Below are positions 1-6,596 of a DNA stretch of 24,911 nucleotides, piece after piece. A model generated the notes under the pieces. It was not told the origin of the DNA. It saw only the letters and a list, made by a program, of their open reading frames with translations, and did not search any database. Each line of letters begins with the position of its first letter. Within the stretch, counting starts at the first letter, position 1. The DNA is taken from NCBI GenBank assembly GCA_964531335.1, contig CAZHEV010000024.1, positions 1 to 24,911 of the forward strand, written 5' to 3'. Source of the DNA: CAZHEV01 sp964531335 [NCBI: uncultured bacterium]. Lineage in GTDB: Bacteria; Eisenbacteria; RBG-16-71-46; CAZHEV01. Both the position numbers and the translations under genes were made by a program.

Positions 1-316
1 GCGATTCCATGAGATGTGCCTGCGCCGAAAGCTCCTTGTCCGGCGGCGCTCCGGCCGGCGGCGCTCCGGCCGGCGGCGCCACCTCCACCCTGGAACGCCC
101 CTTGATGGCCACGAAGCCCTCTTTCTCGAGAACCCGGTAGGCCCTTGCCACGGTGTTCAAATTCACGCCGAGATCAGACGCCAAGGCCCGGACCGAGGGC
201 AGGCGGCGACCGGCCGGCAGCTCGCCGTAGGCGATCATCTCGCGGATCTGCCTCGCCACCTGCCGGTAGACGGGCTCCCCGGCCCCAGGGTCGGTACTTA
301 CCGTTATGTCCTTCAA
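1..316 (-). CDS. GntR-family (YtrA-type) transcriptional repressor, 3' end cut by window edge
   Basis: The visible 105 residues hold a winged helix of the GntR fold. Seen motifs are PVYRQVARQIREMI, LPSVRALASDLGVNLNTVAR and AYRVLEKEGFVAIKG, the signature of the short YtrA subfamily. I chose the TTG at 316-314: a stop codon lies immediately upstream in frame, and a GGGAGA ribosome-binding site precedes it by about 9 nt. The C-terminal part is a low-complexity A-G-A-P-P repeat encoded by a 15-bp tandem repeat. Members usually control an adjacent ABC transporter or membrane protein, which here would lie left of the window. A palindromic operator sits just upstream at 366-387. It is paralogous to the GntR near 21 kb, although the two proteins differ at many positions. 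The family call is secure; the ligand and target are unknown. Confidence 0.9.
   Translation of the reverse strand, partial: MKDITVSTDPGAGEPVYRQVARQIREMIAYGELPAGRRLPSVRALASDLGVNLNTVARAYRVLEKEGFVAIKGRSRVEVAPPAGAPPAGAPPDKELSAQAHLMES
41..79. repeat. 15-bp tandem repeat inside the GntR gene
   Basis: The unit CGGCGGCGCTCCGGC occurs at 41-55 and 56-70, then a partial third copy runs to 79. It keeps the reading frame and encodes A-G-A-P-P units in the C-terminal tail of the GntR protein. It is a short in-frame coding repeat, not a CRISPR or an insertion site. Confidence 0.85.
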
Positions 317-365
317 CTATGGTGTCTCCCGTCATAGCCCGCCCGGAATCAGACGTTCAGGCCTT

Positions 366-387
366 CTGTATACTAATTAGCATACAG
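366..387. promoter_or_regulatory. Operator-like palindrome upstream of the left GntR gene
   Basis: This 22-bp inverted repeat matches its own reverse complement at 20 of 22 positions. Its ends are CTGTA (366-370) and TACAG (383-387), separated by 12 bp, and it lies about 50 bp upstream of the TTG start of the GntR gene. YtrA-type GntR repressors characteristically bind such palindromes in their own promoter, so autoregulation is the likely role. The same TGTA-N12-TACAG layout appears at 21498-21518 before the other GntR gene. Confidence 0.7.
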
Positions 388-462
388 ATGGCCTCGCCCC
401 CGCGCACAGCTTTTTTTGTATCTACGGGACTTGAAAAGGCGGCCGGAGTCCGCCCATTCGGC

Positions 463-624
463 GGCGATTTTCTGCGGGCGAACCGGCTTCGTTCGCCGTC
501 CGCCGTCCAGCGCGTGGTAAAGTCGCTACTGGAGCCTGATATCATAGACCGAGACAACGGCTCTTTCGTTATAAGCGATAGGTTCTTCAGGCTCTGGATC
601 CGAGGGCTGGGCGAGCTGAGCTGA
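463..624 (+). pseudogene. C-terminal remnant of an AAA-type ATPase (archaeal-type ATPase, DUF234-like)
   Basis: The last ~54 codons before the TGA at 622-624 read as the winged-helix tail of the AAA ATPase family related to PF01637/COG1672. Visible segments are GDFLRANRLRSPSAVQRVV, KSLLEPDIIDRDNG and SFVISDRFFRLWIRGLGE. In intact proteins this part follows a P-loop NTPase domain of roughly 250-300 residues. Nothing upstream in any frame shows a Walker A or B motif, and the sequence before about position 460 reads as unrelated DNA containing the GntR promoter. I interpret it as a 5'-deleted gene whose C-terminus survives. The short length makes the family call good but not certain. Confidence 0.6.
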
Positions 625-659
625 GCAGCTCCAGCTTCAGGAAGGGGCCGGCCGTCACA

Positions 660-1397
660 ATGCAATGGTTCGAAAGCGACGACTTCTGGGTCGACCTCTG
701 CCCTTTCCTCTTTCCAGAGAGAAGGCTCGAGGACGCCCAGAGCGAGATGGAGAGCGTACTCTCGCTGGCGGCCAAGCCGGTGCACACCGCTCTGGATCTC
801 GGCTGCGGCCCGGGCAGACATTCGATCGCTCTGGCCCGCAGGGGCATCGAGGTGACGGGAGTGGACAGAACCAGGCACTACTTGGAGCTGGCGGAGACGG
901 CGGCGAAGGCGAGCCGCATCAAGGTCGAGTGGGTGGAAGAGGACATGAGGCGCTTCGTCCGGCCGAAGGCGTTCGATCTGGCGATAGTGATGTTCTCCAC
1001 AATAGGGTTCTTCGAAGACGAGCGGGATGACCTCAAGGTGCTTCAGAACCTATGGGGGAGCCTGGTCCAAGGCGGCTCGCTCGTGCTGGAGACGGCCGGC
1101 AAGGAGTGGATCGCGGAGCACTTCGAGGAGACCTCCTGCGACGATCTGCCTGACGGATCGCTTCTGTTCCAACGTCACAAGGTGGTCGATGACTACAGGC
1201 GCATAAGAAACGAATGGGTGCTGGTCAGCGGAGACCGAGCGAAAACCTACAAGTTCGACATGAGGATCTACTCGGGCACGGAGTTGGCCGATCGCCTGAC
1301 GCAGGTGGGCTTTCGCAGCGTGCGCCTGCTCGGCGACCTCGAAGGGGGCGAGCTCACCTACGGCGCCAAGCGATTGATCGCAGTCGCGGTGAAGTAG
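660..1397 (+). CDS. Class I SAM-dependent methyltransferase
   Basis: A 245-residue protein with a Rossmann-type methyltransferase core. Motif I is LDLGCGPGRHS (residues 45-55). The acidic residue ending beta-2 is D69 in VTGVD. Motif II is near FDLAIVMFSTIGFF, and a post-motif segment GGSLVLET follows. The protein ends in a beta strand, GAKRLIAVAVK, as expected for a complete domain. Substrate cannot be told from sequence. The ATG at 660 is preceded by AGGAAGGGG about 13 nt upstream, a slightly long spacing. It stands alone between the ATPase remnant and the separately promoted dehydratase operon. Confidence 0.9.
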   Translation: MQWFESDDFWVDLCPFLFPERRLEDAQSEMESVLSLAAKPVHTALDLGCGPGRHSIALARRGIEVTGVDRTRHYLELAETAAKASRIKVEWVEEDMRRFVRPKAFDLAIVMFSTIGFFEDERDDLKVLQNLWGSLVQGGSLVLETAGKEWIAEHFEETSCDDLPDGSLLFQRHKVVDDYRRIRNEWVLVSGDRAKTYKFDMRIYSGTELADRLTQVGFRSVRLLGDLEGGELTYGAKRLIAVAVK

Positions 1398-1467
1398 GGC
1401 CGCGGCGGGCGCCGGGCGCCATGACCGGAGAGGAAGACGCACGCGGGGCGAAATCTCCGGCGCGCAG

Positions 1468-1497
1468 TTGGGCAAAACGACTTTCATGTAGTAGAAT
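1468..1497 (+). promoter_or_regulatory. Sigma70-like promoter, probably giving a leaderless mRNA
   Basis: TTGGGC (1468-1473) and TAGAAT (1492-1497) are separated by 18 bp. The next gene starts with ATG at 1507, so transcription beginning about 7 nt after the -10 element would leave only a few untranslated bases. No Shine-Dalgarno sequence is visible before that ATG. Confidence 0.5.
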
Positions 1498-1506
1498 CGA
1501 GCGAGC

Positions 1507-2484
1507 ATGCCGGATCTACCCAGCATAGAAGACGTCAAACGGGCAGCCGAGCGCATCCGGCCCTATGCGCACCGCACGCCCGTGCTGACTTGCGCCGCCT
1601 TGAACAGGATGTGCCGCGCGGAGATCTTCTTCAAATGCGAGAATCTCCAGAAGGCCGGCGTGTTCAAGATGCGCGGAGCGACGAACGCGGTCTTCTCCTT
1701 GAGCGACGAGGAGGCCTCGAAAGGGGTCGCCACTCACTCGTCCGGCAACCACGGCGCCGCGCTTTCGCTGGCGGCGAGCCTGCGCGGCATCAAAGCCTAC
1801 GTGGTCATGCCGAGGAACGCGCCCGGCGTGAAGAAGGCGGCCGTCTCGGGATACGGAGGAGAGATAGTCTACTGCGAGCCGACCCTTCAGGCCCGCGAGG
1901 AGGGCCTTGCGGAGGTGGTGAGCAGGAAAGGCGCGACCTTCGTGCATCCGTACAACGATCCCCGCGTCATCGCGGGGCAAGGGACATCGGCGCTCGAGCT
2001 TTGCGACGAGGTCCCGCGACTTGACACTGTAATGACGCCGGTAGGCGGGGGTGGTCTGCTGAGCGGGACGGCGATCGCGGTGCGCGCGATAGCCCCGCAG
2101 ACCCAGGTCGTCGCTGCCGAACCTGAGATGGCAGACGATGCGCACCGTTCATTCCGCGCCGGGAGAATCATCCCCGCCCAAAACCCTCGGACCATAGCCG
2201 ACGGATTGCGGACCTCGCTCGGCGATCTCACCTTCGCCGTCATCAAGCGGCACGTGACGGACATCGTGACCGTGAGCGAAGAGGCGATAGTGGACGCCAT
2301 GCGCGCCGTTTGGGAGCGGATGAAGATAATAGTGGAGCCCTCGGCGGCGGTGCCGCTCGCCGCCCTCATGACAAGGCGCGCCGCTGTCCCGGGGACTCGC
2401 GTGGGAATGATCCTGTCGGGCGGCAACGTGGATCTCTCCGTCCTCCCATGGGCCGCTGGAGGAGGTAATACCGATGATATGTAG
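1507..2484 (+). CDS. Threonine ammonia-lyase / serine racemase-like PLP enzyme
   Basis: A 325-residue fold-type II PLP enzyme, the length of catabolic threonine dehydratases and serine racemases and without the C-terminal ACT domains of biosynthetic IlvA. The PLP lysine is K54 in GVFKMRGA. The substrate loop is SSGNHGAA (79-85), the phosphate-binding glycine loop is GGGGLLSG (180-187), and S304 in LSGGN faces the pyridine nitrogen. Family chemistry is alpha,beta-elimination of Thr/Ser to 2-oxo acid and ammonia, or serine racemisation; E205 and D210/D211 lie where racemases bind a divalent cation. It heads an operon and its last 11 bp overlap the start of the following lipoprotein gene. The exact activity (TdcB versus racemase) is unresolved. 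Confidence 0.9.
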   Translation: MPDLPSIEDVKRAAERIRPYAHRTPVLTCAALNRMCRAEIFFKCENLQKAGVFKMRGATNAVFSLSDEEASKGVATHSSGNHGAALSLAASLRGIKAYVVMPRNAPGVKKAAVSGYGGEIVYCEPTLQAREEGLAEVVSRKGATFVHPYNDPRVIAGQGTSALELCDEVPRLDTVMTPVGGGGLLSGTAIAVRAIAPQTQVVAAEPEMADDAHRSFRAGRIIPAQNPRTIADGLRTSLGDLTFAVIKRHVTDIVTVSEEAIVDAMRAVWERMKIIVEPSAAVPLAALMTRRAAVPGTRVGMILSGGNVDLSVLPWAAGGGNTDDM

Positions 2485-3724
2485 ACGCGTGACCCTGAAT
2501 GTCGCGACCGCTCTCGCGCTCGTCCTGGGGGCCGCGGCCCTTTCAGGATGCGGGAACGAGGGCGAGGATCTCTTGGAGGAGGGGCTGCGCCTGTATCGGC
2601 AGAACAAGCTGCAGGAGGCCCTGCCTGTCCTGGAACGGGCGGCCGAGGCAAGGGAGGACGACGCGGAGGCCCACGCGTGGCTCGCGGAGACCTACCGCCG
2701 GCTGGACGAGCCGGACAAGGCCGCCAAGGCCGCCAGGACGGCCATAGACCTGGATCCTTGCAACAGCTTCGCCCACGTCGTGCTGGCCTGGAACTACAAC
2801 CCGATGTACGGGCTCTGGCCCGGCATCAACAGGGAAATGTCCTGGAAGCATCTGATGAAGGCCGCGGAGTGCGACTCGACCGACGGCAACGTCTGGCCCG
2901 GCGTCTGGATAGAGGCTTTGCGCCGGGGGGACAGCCGTATGGAGAAGAGGTCGCTGCGCAGGATGGTGGAGACAGGTTTCCTGACCCCCGCGGTGCTGGC
3001 CTACAACAGATGGATGCTCAGGGATCTGCCGGAGAACGCCCTGCTGATTACCAACGGGGACTGGGACACCTTCCCCGCCGTCGCCCTCCAGCAGGTTGAG
3101 GCTTTCAGGCCGGACGTCGCCGTGGTAAACCGTTCCCTCCTGAATACGGCCTGGTACCCCCGCTACCTGAGGGACCATTACGGTCTTGCCCTGCCTTTCT
3201 CGGAGGAAGAGCTCCCCGAGCTGAAGACTTTGCTGGACGCGAGCGGCCGGCCGGTGTTCGTGTCGACGCAGATCTTTCGGGGTTGGCTGGAAATGCGGGC
3301 CTCCGGAGAGATGGAAAGGCCCATCGCGATATCCGTAACCGTGGATCTCAACGCCTTCGGAAAGGGGCTCGCGGAGGACCTGTCGCTGGCCGGGCCCTTC
3401 TGGCTCTGGCGTCCATCGCAGGGCGCGGGCCGTCCCGACACGGCTTTGATAGCGCAGAGTCTCGAGGGCGTCGAGCCGGCCGATTTCAGCGGTCCGTTCG
3501 TCAGCCCGGAGGATCGAAGCCCAATCAGGATCAAGACCAGCGCAACTCTCGTGCACAACATCTCCGCCGCGGGCCTCAAGTACGCTCGGTCGCTTCTGGA
3601 AGCCGGGAGGACGTCGGAGGCGAGGGAGATGATCTCCTGGGTCGAGAGCTTTGAGAAGGAAACCTCGCTGGGCCTTGTCTCCGAAGAGCTGATAGCCGAG
3701 CTCAGGAGGGAAATAGGCGAATGA
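2474..3724 (+). CDS. TPR lipoprotein with a DUF2723-like C-terminal motif
   Basis: A 416-residue exported protein. A signal peptide ends in a lipobox ALSGC with lipidated Cys26. Two TPR-like helical repeats follow at about 31-110 (EEGLRLYRQNKLQEALPVL, AEAHAWLAETYRRLDEPDKA). Residues 184-230 contain LPENALLITNGDWDTFPAVA and RPDVAVVNRSLLNTAWYPRY. This resembles the post-membrane segment of DUF2723-type integral membrane proteins, where a 'TNGDNDTFP...RPDV.VVN.SLLNT.WY' motif occurs. No transmembrane helices follow the signal peptide, so this would be the extracytoplasmic module alone. The start has a good GGAGGTAA site and overlaps the dehydratase gene by 11 bp; the stop overlaps the hydrolase gene by 4 bp. 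Function unknown. Confidence 0.8.
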   Translation: MICRRVTLNVATALALVLGAAALSGCGNEGEDLLEEGLRLYRQNKLQEALPVLERAAEAREDDAEAHAWLAETYRRLDEPDKAAKAARTAIDLDPCNSFAHVVLAWNYNPMYGLWPGINREMSWKHLMKAAECDSTDGNVWPGVWIEALRRGDSRMEKRSLRRMVETGFLTPAVLAYNRWMLRDLPENALLITNGDWDTFPAVALQQVEAFRPDVAVVNRSLLNTAWYPRYLRDHYGLALPFSEEELPELKTLLDASGRPVFVSTQIFRGWLEMRASGEMERPIAISVTVDLNAFGKGLAEDLSLAGPFWLWRPSQGAGRPDTALIAQSLEGVEPADFSGPFVSPEDRSPIRIKTSATLVHNISAAGLKYARSLLEAGRTSEAREMISWVESFEKETSLGLVSEELIAELRREIGE

Positions 3725-4749
3725 AGAGAGCGGTTCTCGCTGTCCTCGCGATGTTGGGCATCACTTTGGTGATACTGCTCGCGGCGCGGCCCGGAACGCC
3801 GCCGGTGCTGGACGAGGAGGGCCTGCCCTGTCCGGAGGCCGTGGCCGCCCTCGAAGAGGTGGAGCTCGGTGGAGTGAACCAGTGGGTATTGGTCCGCGGC
3901 TGCGACAGCTCGAACCCCGTTCTCCTGTTCTTGCACGGGGGACCGGGAATGCCCGCGATGCCCCTTCACCACGACTTCGGAAGGGAGCTGGAACGCGACT
4001 TCGTGGTGGTCCACTGGGACCAGCGCGGCGCCGGGAAGTCATACGGCAAATCGGTTCCCGTCGAGTCCATGAACGCTCTCCGGATCATGGAGGACGCGCG
4101 CGAGCTAATCGAGCTGCTGCGCGAGCGCCACGGCGCCGGAAAGATCTATTTGGTCGGGCACTCGTGGGGAAGCTACTTGGGCCTGCTTCTCGCTAACGAG
4201 AGCCCCGCTCTTTTCCGGGCCTATGTGGCCGTGGGGCAATTCACCGATCTCGCGAGACAGCGAAGCCTGGCGGACCTTTTCATCGTGAGAGAAGCGGGAA
4301 ACCGCGGCATCCAAGGCACGGTGGCGGAGCTCGGCGGGCAGGGCGATTTCGCGCGCAGGAAGCTGCTTTTCGATTTCGGCGCCGTCGTGCGCGGAGAGAA
4401 CGGGTACGATGGCCTTCTCCGGAAGGCGTGGCACGCCCCGGAGTACGGCTTCAGAGACGCGCTGAGCATAAAGGCGGGGTTGGAGTTCTCATCGGACCAT
4501 ATGCGATACAACGCCGCCGCCGAACCACTTACGGAGAAGGTCACAAGCCTGAGAATCCCCGTCTATTTCTTTCAGGGACGTTATGACTACGTCGCCCCCG
4601 GCGAGCTGGTCGAGGAGTATCTCGAGAAGCTCCGAGCGCCGGCCAAGCGCCTGGTGTGGTTCGAGAGCTCCGCACACTATCCCTTTCTGGAAGAGCCGGG
4701 CAAGTTCGCGCTGGAAATGAAGAAGGTATTGAAGGAGACCGGCGGCTGA
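3721..4749 (+). CDS. Membrane-anchored alpha/beta hydrolase (proline iminopeptidase-like)
   Basis: A 342-residue alpha/beta hydrolase with an N-terminal hydrophobic segment (about 4-22) that is a signal anchor or signal peptide. The oxyanion motif HGGPG (72-76), DQRGAGKS (100-107) and the nucleophile elbow GHSWGS (146-151) are those of the prolyl aminopeptidase (S33) group. The triad is Ser148, Asp289 (GRYDYVAP) and His319 (SAHYPFLEEP). Cytoplasmic PIPs lack the membrane segment, so this version probably acts outside the inner membrane. It may cleave N-terminal proline or another small amide or ester. ATGA coupling (4-bp overlap) to the upstream lipoprotein gene suggests co-expression. Confidence 0.9.
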   Translation: MKRAVLAVLAMLGITLVILLAARPGTPPVLDEEGLPCPEAVAALEEVELGGVNQWVLVRGCDSSNPVLLFLHGGPGMPAMPLHHDFGRELERDFVVVHWDQRGAGKSYGKSVPVESMNALRIMEDARELIELLRERHGAGKIYLVGHSWGSYLGLLLANESPALFRAYVAVGQFTDLARQRSLADLFIVREAGNRGIQGTVAELGGQGDFARRKLLFDFGAVVRGENGYDGLLRKAWHAPEYGFRDALSIKAGLEFSSDHMRYNAAAEPLTEKVTSLRIPVYFFQGRYDYVAPGELVEEYLEKLRAPAKRLVWFESSAHYPFLEEPGKFALEMKKVLKETGG

Positions 4750-5388
4750 GCCGGCCGCGAGTGGGACGCGGCGGCGGCTGAACCGGCCTTTGCTCCGGCG
4801 CGGGCCTGCACCACTCTCGCGAGCGCTCACATCCTCTGGCAAGAGCGGCGGGCGCCCGAGGACATCCGCATCGAGTTCTCGTCCAAGAGCGGGCGACTTT
4901 CTTCGGTAAGAGAAGGCGGATGGCTGGTTCTCGATTTCCCCGCCGACAAGTTGTCACCCACGGAGGCGCCGGCCGGCATCGCCGAGGCGCTGGGCGCCGA
5001 GCCGGCGGCCGCGTACGTCAGCGAGCGGCTTAGAATGACCATCCTGAAATACGACTCGGAGGAGGCGGTGCGTTCCATGTCCCCGGACTTCTCGAGGCTT
5101 TGCACCGGGGGGTTCGGCGGAGTGGGAGTGACGGCGGCGAGCGACTCGAAGGAATACGATTTCGTCTCGAGGTTCTTCGCCCCCGAGCTCGGCATCGACG
5201 AGGATCCCGTGACGGGCGCGGCCCATACCTGCCTCGGGCCGTTCTGGGCGGACATCCTGGGCAAGGAGGAGATGGTGGGGCGCCAGATATCCAAGCGCGG
5301 CGGCGTGGTGCGCGTTCGAACCAGGGGCGAGAGGGTTGATCTTCTCGGGCAGGCGGTGACGATACTCCGGGGGGAGCTTGTGGTGTAG
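4750..5388 (+). pseudogene. 5'-truncated PhzF-family isomerase remnant
   Basis: The frame is open from right after the hydrolase stop codon to a TAG at 5386-5388 and encodes most of a PhzF-type protein. TTLASAHILWQE (from about 4810) matches the 'GHATLASAHVL' region. EDPVTGAAHTCLGPFWADIL matches the conserved C-terminal-half motif, and the protein ends normally in ILRGELVV. The first ~50 residues, including the catalytic glutamate region, are absent. No ATG or GTG lies before the conserved core, and the few residues before TTLASAH look degraded. The only late start is a TTG at 4951, inside the domain. PhzF enzymes are diaminopimelate-epimerase-fold isomerases of about 260-300 residues; at about 212 codons without a start, this one is probably dead unless there is an assembly error. 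Confidence 0.75.
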
Positions 5389-5458
5389 AATCCGCAAGCG
5401 AGGGATTCGCCCGCAACGGCGTGGCGGCTGAAGACGTACACATAGAGGAGGAGGTCCC

Positions 5459-5989
5459 GTGAGACGGATTGGACATGTTGCCGGTTTTCCAGTGGTCCTA
5501 GCGACGTTGGCTCTCATGGCCGCCTGCGGCTCGGAGGACTCCACACCCGAGACGATAGCCGATCTGCCGGTCACATCGCTGGAGGGCGTCCTAACCAGGA
5601 CCGGAGTGAGCTTCGACGACCAGATCACCAGCGACGGGGGGGGATCTATCCGCGTCGAGACGCCGGGGCCCACTACCGTCCGCCTGTTCGAGATAGACTT
5701 GTCCGACGTGGATGACTCCAAGCTCGTATACCGCGCCAAGCTCAGAACCAGGGAGGTCACGGGGGACGTTTACCTGGAAATGTGGTGCAGGATCCCGGGC
5801 GAGGGCGAGTTCTTCTCCCGCGGCCTCAACTCACCCATTCAGGGCACGACCGAGTGGTCCAGCCAGGAGATATACTTCATGCTCGAGGAGGGGCAGGAGC
5901 CGGACCTGGTCAAGCTGAACGTGGTGATCGGCGGCAGCGGAACCGTATGGGTGGATGAGATGGAGCTTCTAAAGGCGCCTCTGAGGTAG
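5459..5989 (+). CDS. Lipoprotein with a beta-sandwich-like domain, function unknown
   Basis: A 176-residue lipoprotein starting with GTG at 5459, behind a very strong AGGAGGAGGT site. The signal peptide ends LALMAAC with lipidated Cys23. The mature part alternates beta strands, including VYLEMWCRI, FFSRGLNSPIQGTTEW, PDLVKLNVVIGGSGTVW and VDEMELLKAPL. This pattern, with a closing 'GtvwvDdveL' strand, occurs in carbohydrate-binding-like or discoidin-like beta sandwiches attached to exported bacterial proteins. I infer a ligand-binding or structural role on the envelope. No catalytic motif is visible. It is followed after 6 bp by the GlsB-like gene, so the two are probably co-transcribed. Confidence 0.8.
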   Translation: MRRIGHVAGFPVVLATLALMAACGSEDSTPETIADLPVTSLEGVLTRTGVSFDDQITSDGGGSIRVETPGPTTVRLFEIDLSDVDDSKLVYRAKLRTREVTGDVYLEMWCRIPGEGEFFSRGLNSPIQGTTEWSSQEIYFMLEEGQEPDLVKLNVVIGGSGTVWVDEMELLKAPLR

Positions 5990-5995
5990 ATCTCA

Positions 5996-6253
5996 ATGGG
6001 ATTGCTGCTGTGGTTCATATTCGGTGGATTGGCCGGCTGGGTGGCGAGCATGCTGACCGGCGCCCGCCACGGCTGCTGCATGAACGTGATCGTGGGGATT
6101 GTCGGGGCGTTTCTCGGCGGGTTCATCATGCAGGCCATCACGGGCGTGGGCTTCACCATCGGCTTCAACCTGCCGAGCTTCGTGGTCGCCGTCATGGGCG
6201 CAGTGATCCTCTTGGCCCTGTCGACACTCTTGGCGGGACGGCGCGCGCGTTGA
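5996..6253 (+). CDS. GlsB/YeaQ/YmgE-family (transglycosylase-associated) membrane protein
   Basis: An 85-residue hydrophobic protein with three predicted membrane helices (about 2-20, 28-48 and 60-80) and the glycine-rich pattern of PF04226: FGGLAGWVASML, then NVIVGIVGAFLGGFIM. Length matches the family (80-90 residues). Homologues are small stress-associated inner-membrane proteins of unknown mechanism; 'transglycosylase-associated' is a historical name, not an activity. The Shine-Dalgarno GAGGTAGA overlaps the stop codon of the preceding lipoprotein gene, suggesting translational coupling. Confidence 0.9.
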   Translation: MGLLLWFIFGGLAGWVASMLTGARHGCCMNVIVGIVGAFLGGFIMQAITGVGFTIGFNLPSFVVAVMGAVILLALSTLLAGRRAR

Positions 6254-6585
6254 GAAGCAGGCATAGATGAAGACGTGCTCAAGCACGCTTATCACGCGGT
6301 CTCTTCGACGCTGCCATGCTGATGTACTATTCGTCGCTGTTCCCCAAGATGGAGGAGATGCACGCCAAGCCGAGCGAGGCGGACATAGGAATAATAGCAA
6401 TGAAGGTCCTGAGGGGCGCGAAGCACCACGACGTGCGGGAGGAATACGGGCCCGATCTCACGTATGCCCGGGCTTCGATCAAGTGGGCGCTCCATGACAA
6501 GAAGGTGTCGTCGGTGTTGGTCGGCATGCGCACCTTCGAGCACATAGACGAGTACCCGGCGGTGTCCGGAAGCGGCCTATCGTAA
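6254..6585 (+). pseudogene. Truncated, frameshifted aldo/keto reductase remnant
   Basis: Two adjacent frames carry consecutive pieces of one aldo/keto reductase (COG1453-like). The frame at 6254-6298 reads EAGIDEDVLKHAYHA. After a shift near 6298, the frame ending at 6585 reads GLFDAAMLMYYSSLF, IGIIAMKVLRGAKHH, then YARASIKWALHDKKVSSVLV and HIDEYPAVSG. This corresponds to the last third of the TIM barrel and the C-terminal helix region. The catalytic Asp/Tyr/Lys/His segment is missing. The remnant begins directly at the stop codon of the GlsB-like gene. A late ATG at 6316 could open an 89-codon frame, but the product would not fold as a reductase. Confidence 0.7.
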
Positions 6586-6596
6586 GCGCGCGGGCC

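Noticed and set aside
41-79. Possible CRISPR array
   Set aside because: The repeats are only 15 bp, contiguous with no spacers, and lie in frame within a GntR coding sequence.
145-462. Coding sequence upstream of the ATPase remnant
   Set aside because: It overlaps the GntR gene and its operator, and shows no Walker motifs or family resemblance before about 460.
2543-3556. 337-codon minus-strand frame opposite the TPR lipoprotein
   Set aside because: Antisense shadow: no ribosome-binding site, no motif, and the plus-strand frame has a lipobox, TPRs and coupled starts.
4951-5388. Functional short PhzF gene starting at TTG 4951
   Set aside because: The start would fall inside the conserved domain and omit the TTLASAHILW strand-helix and the catalytic region, so a remnant is more likely.
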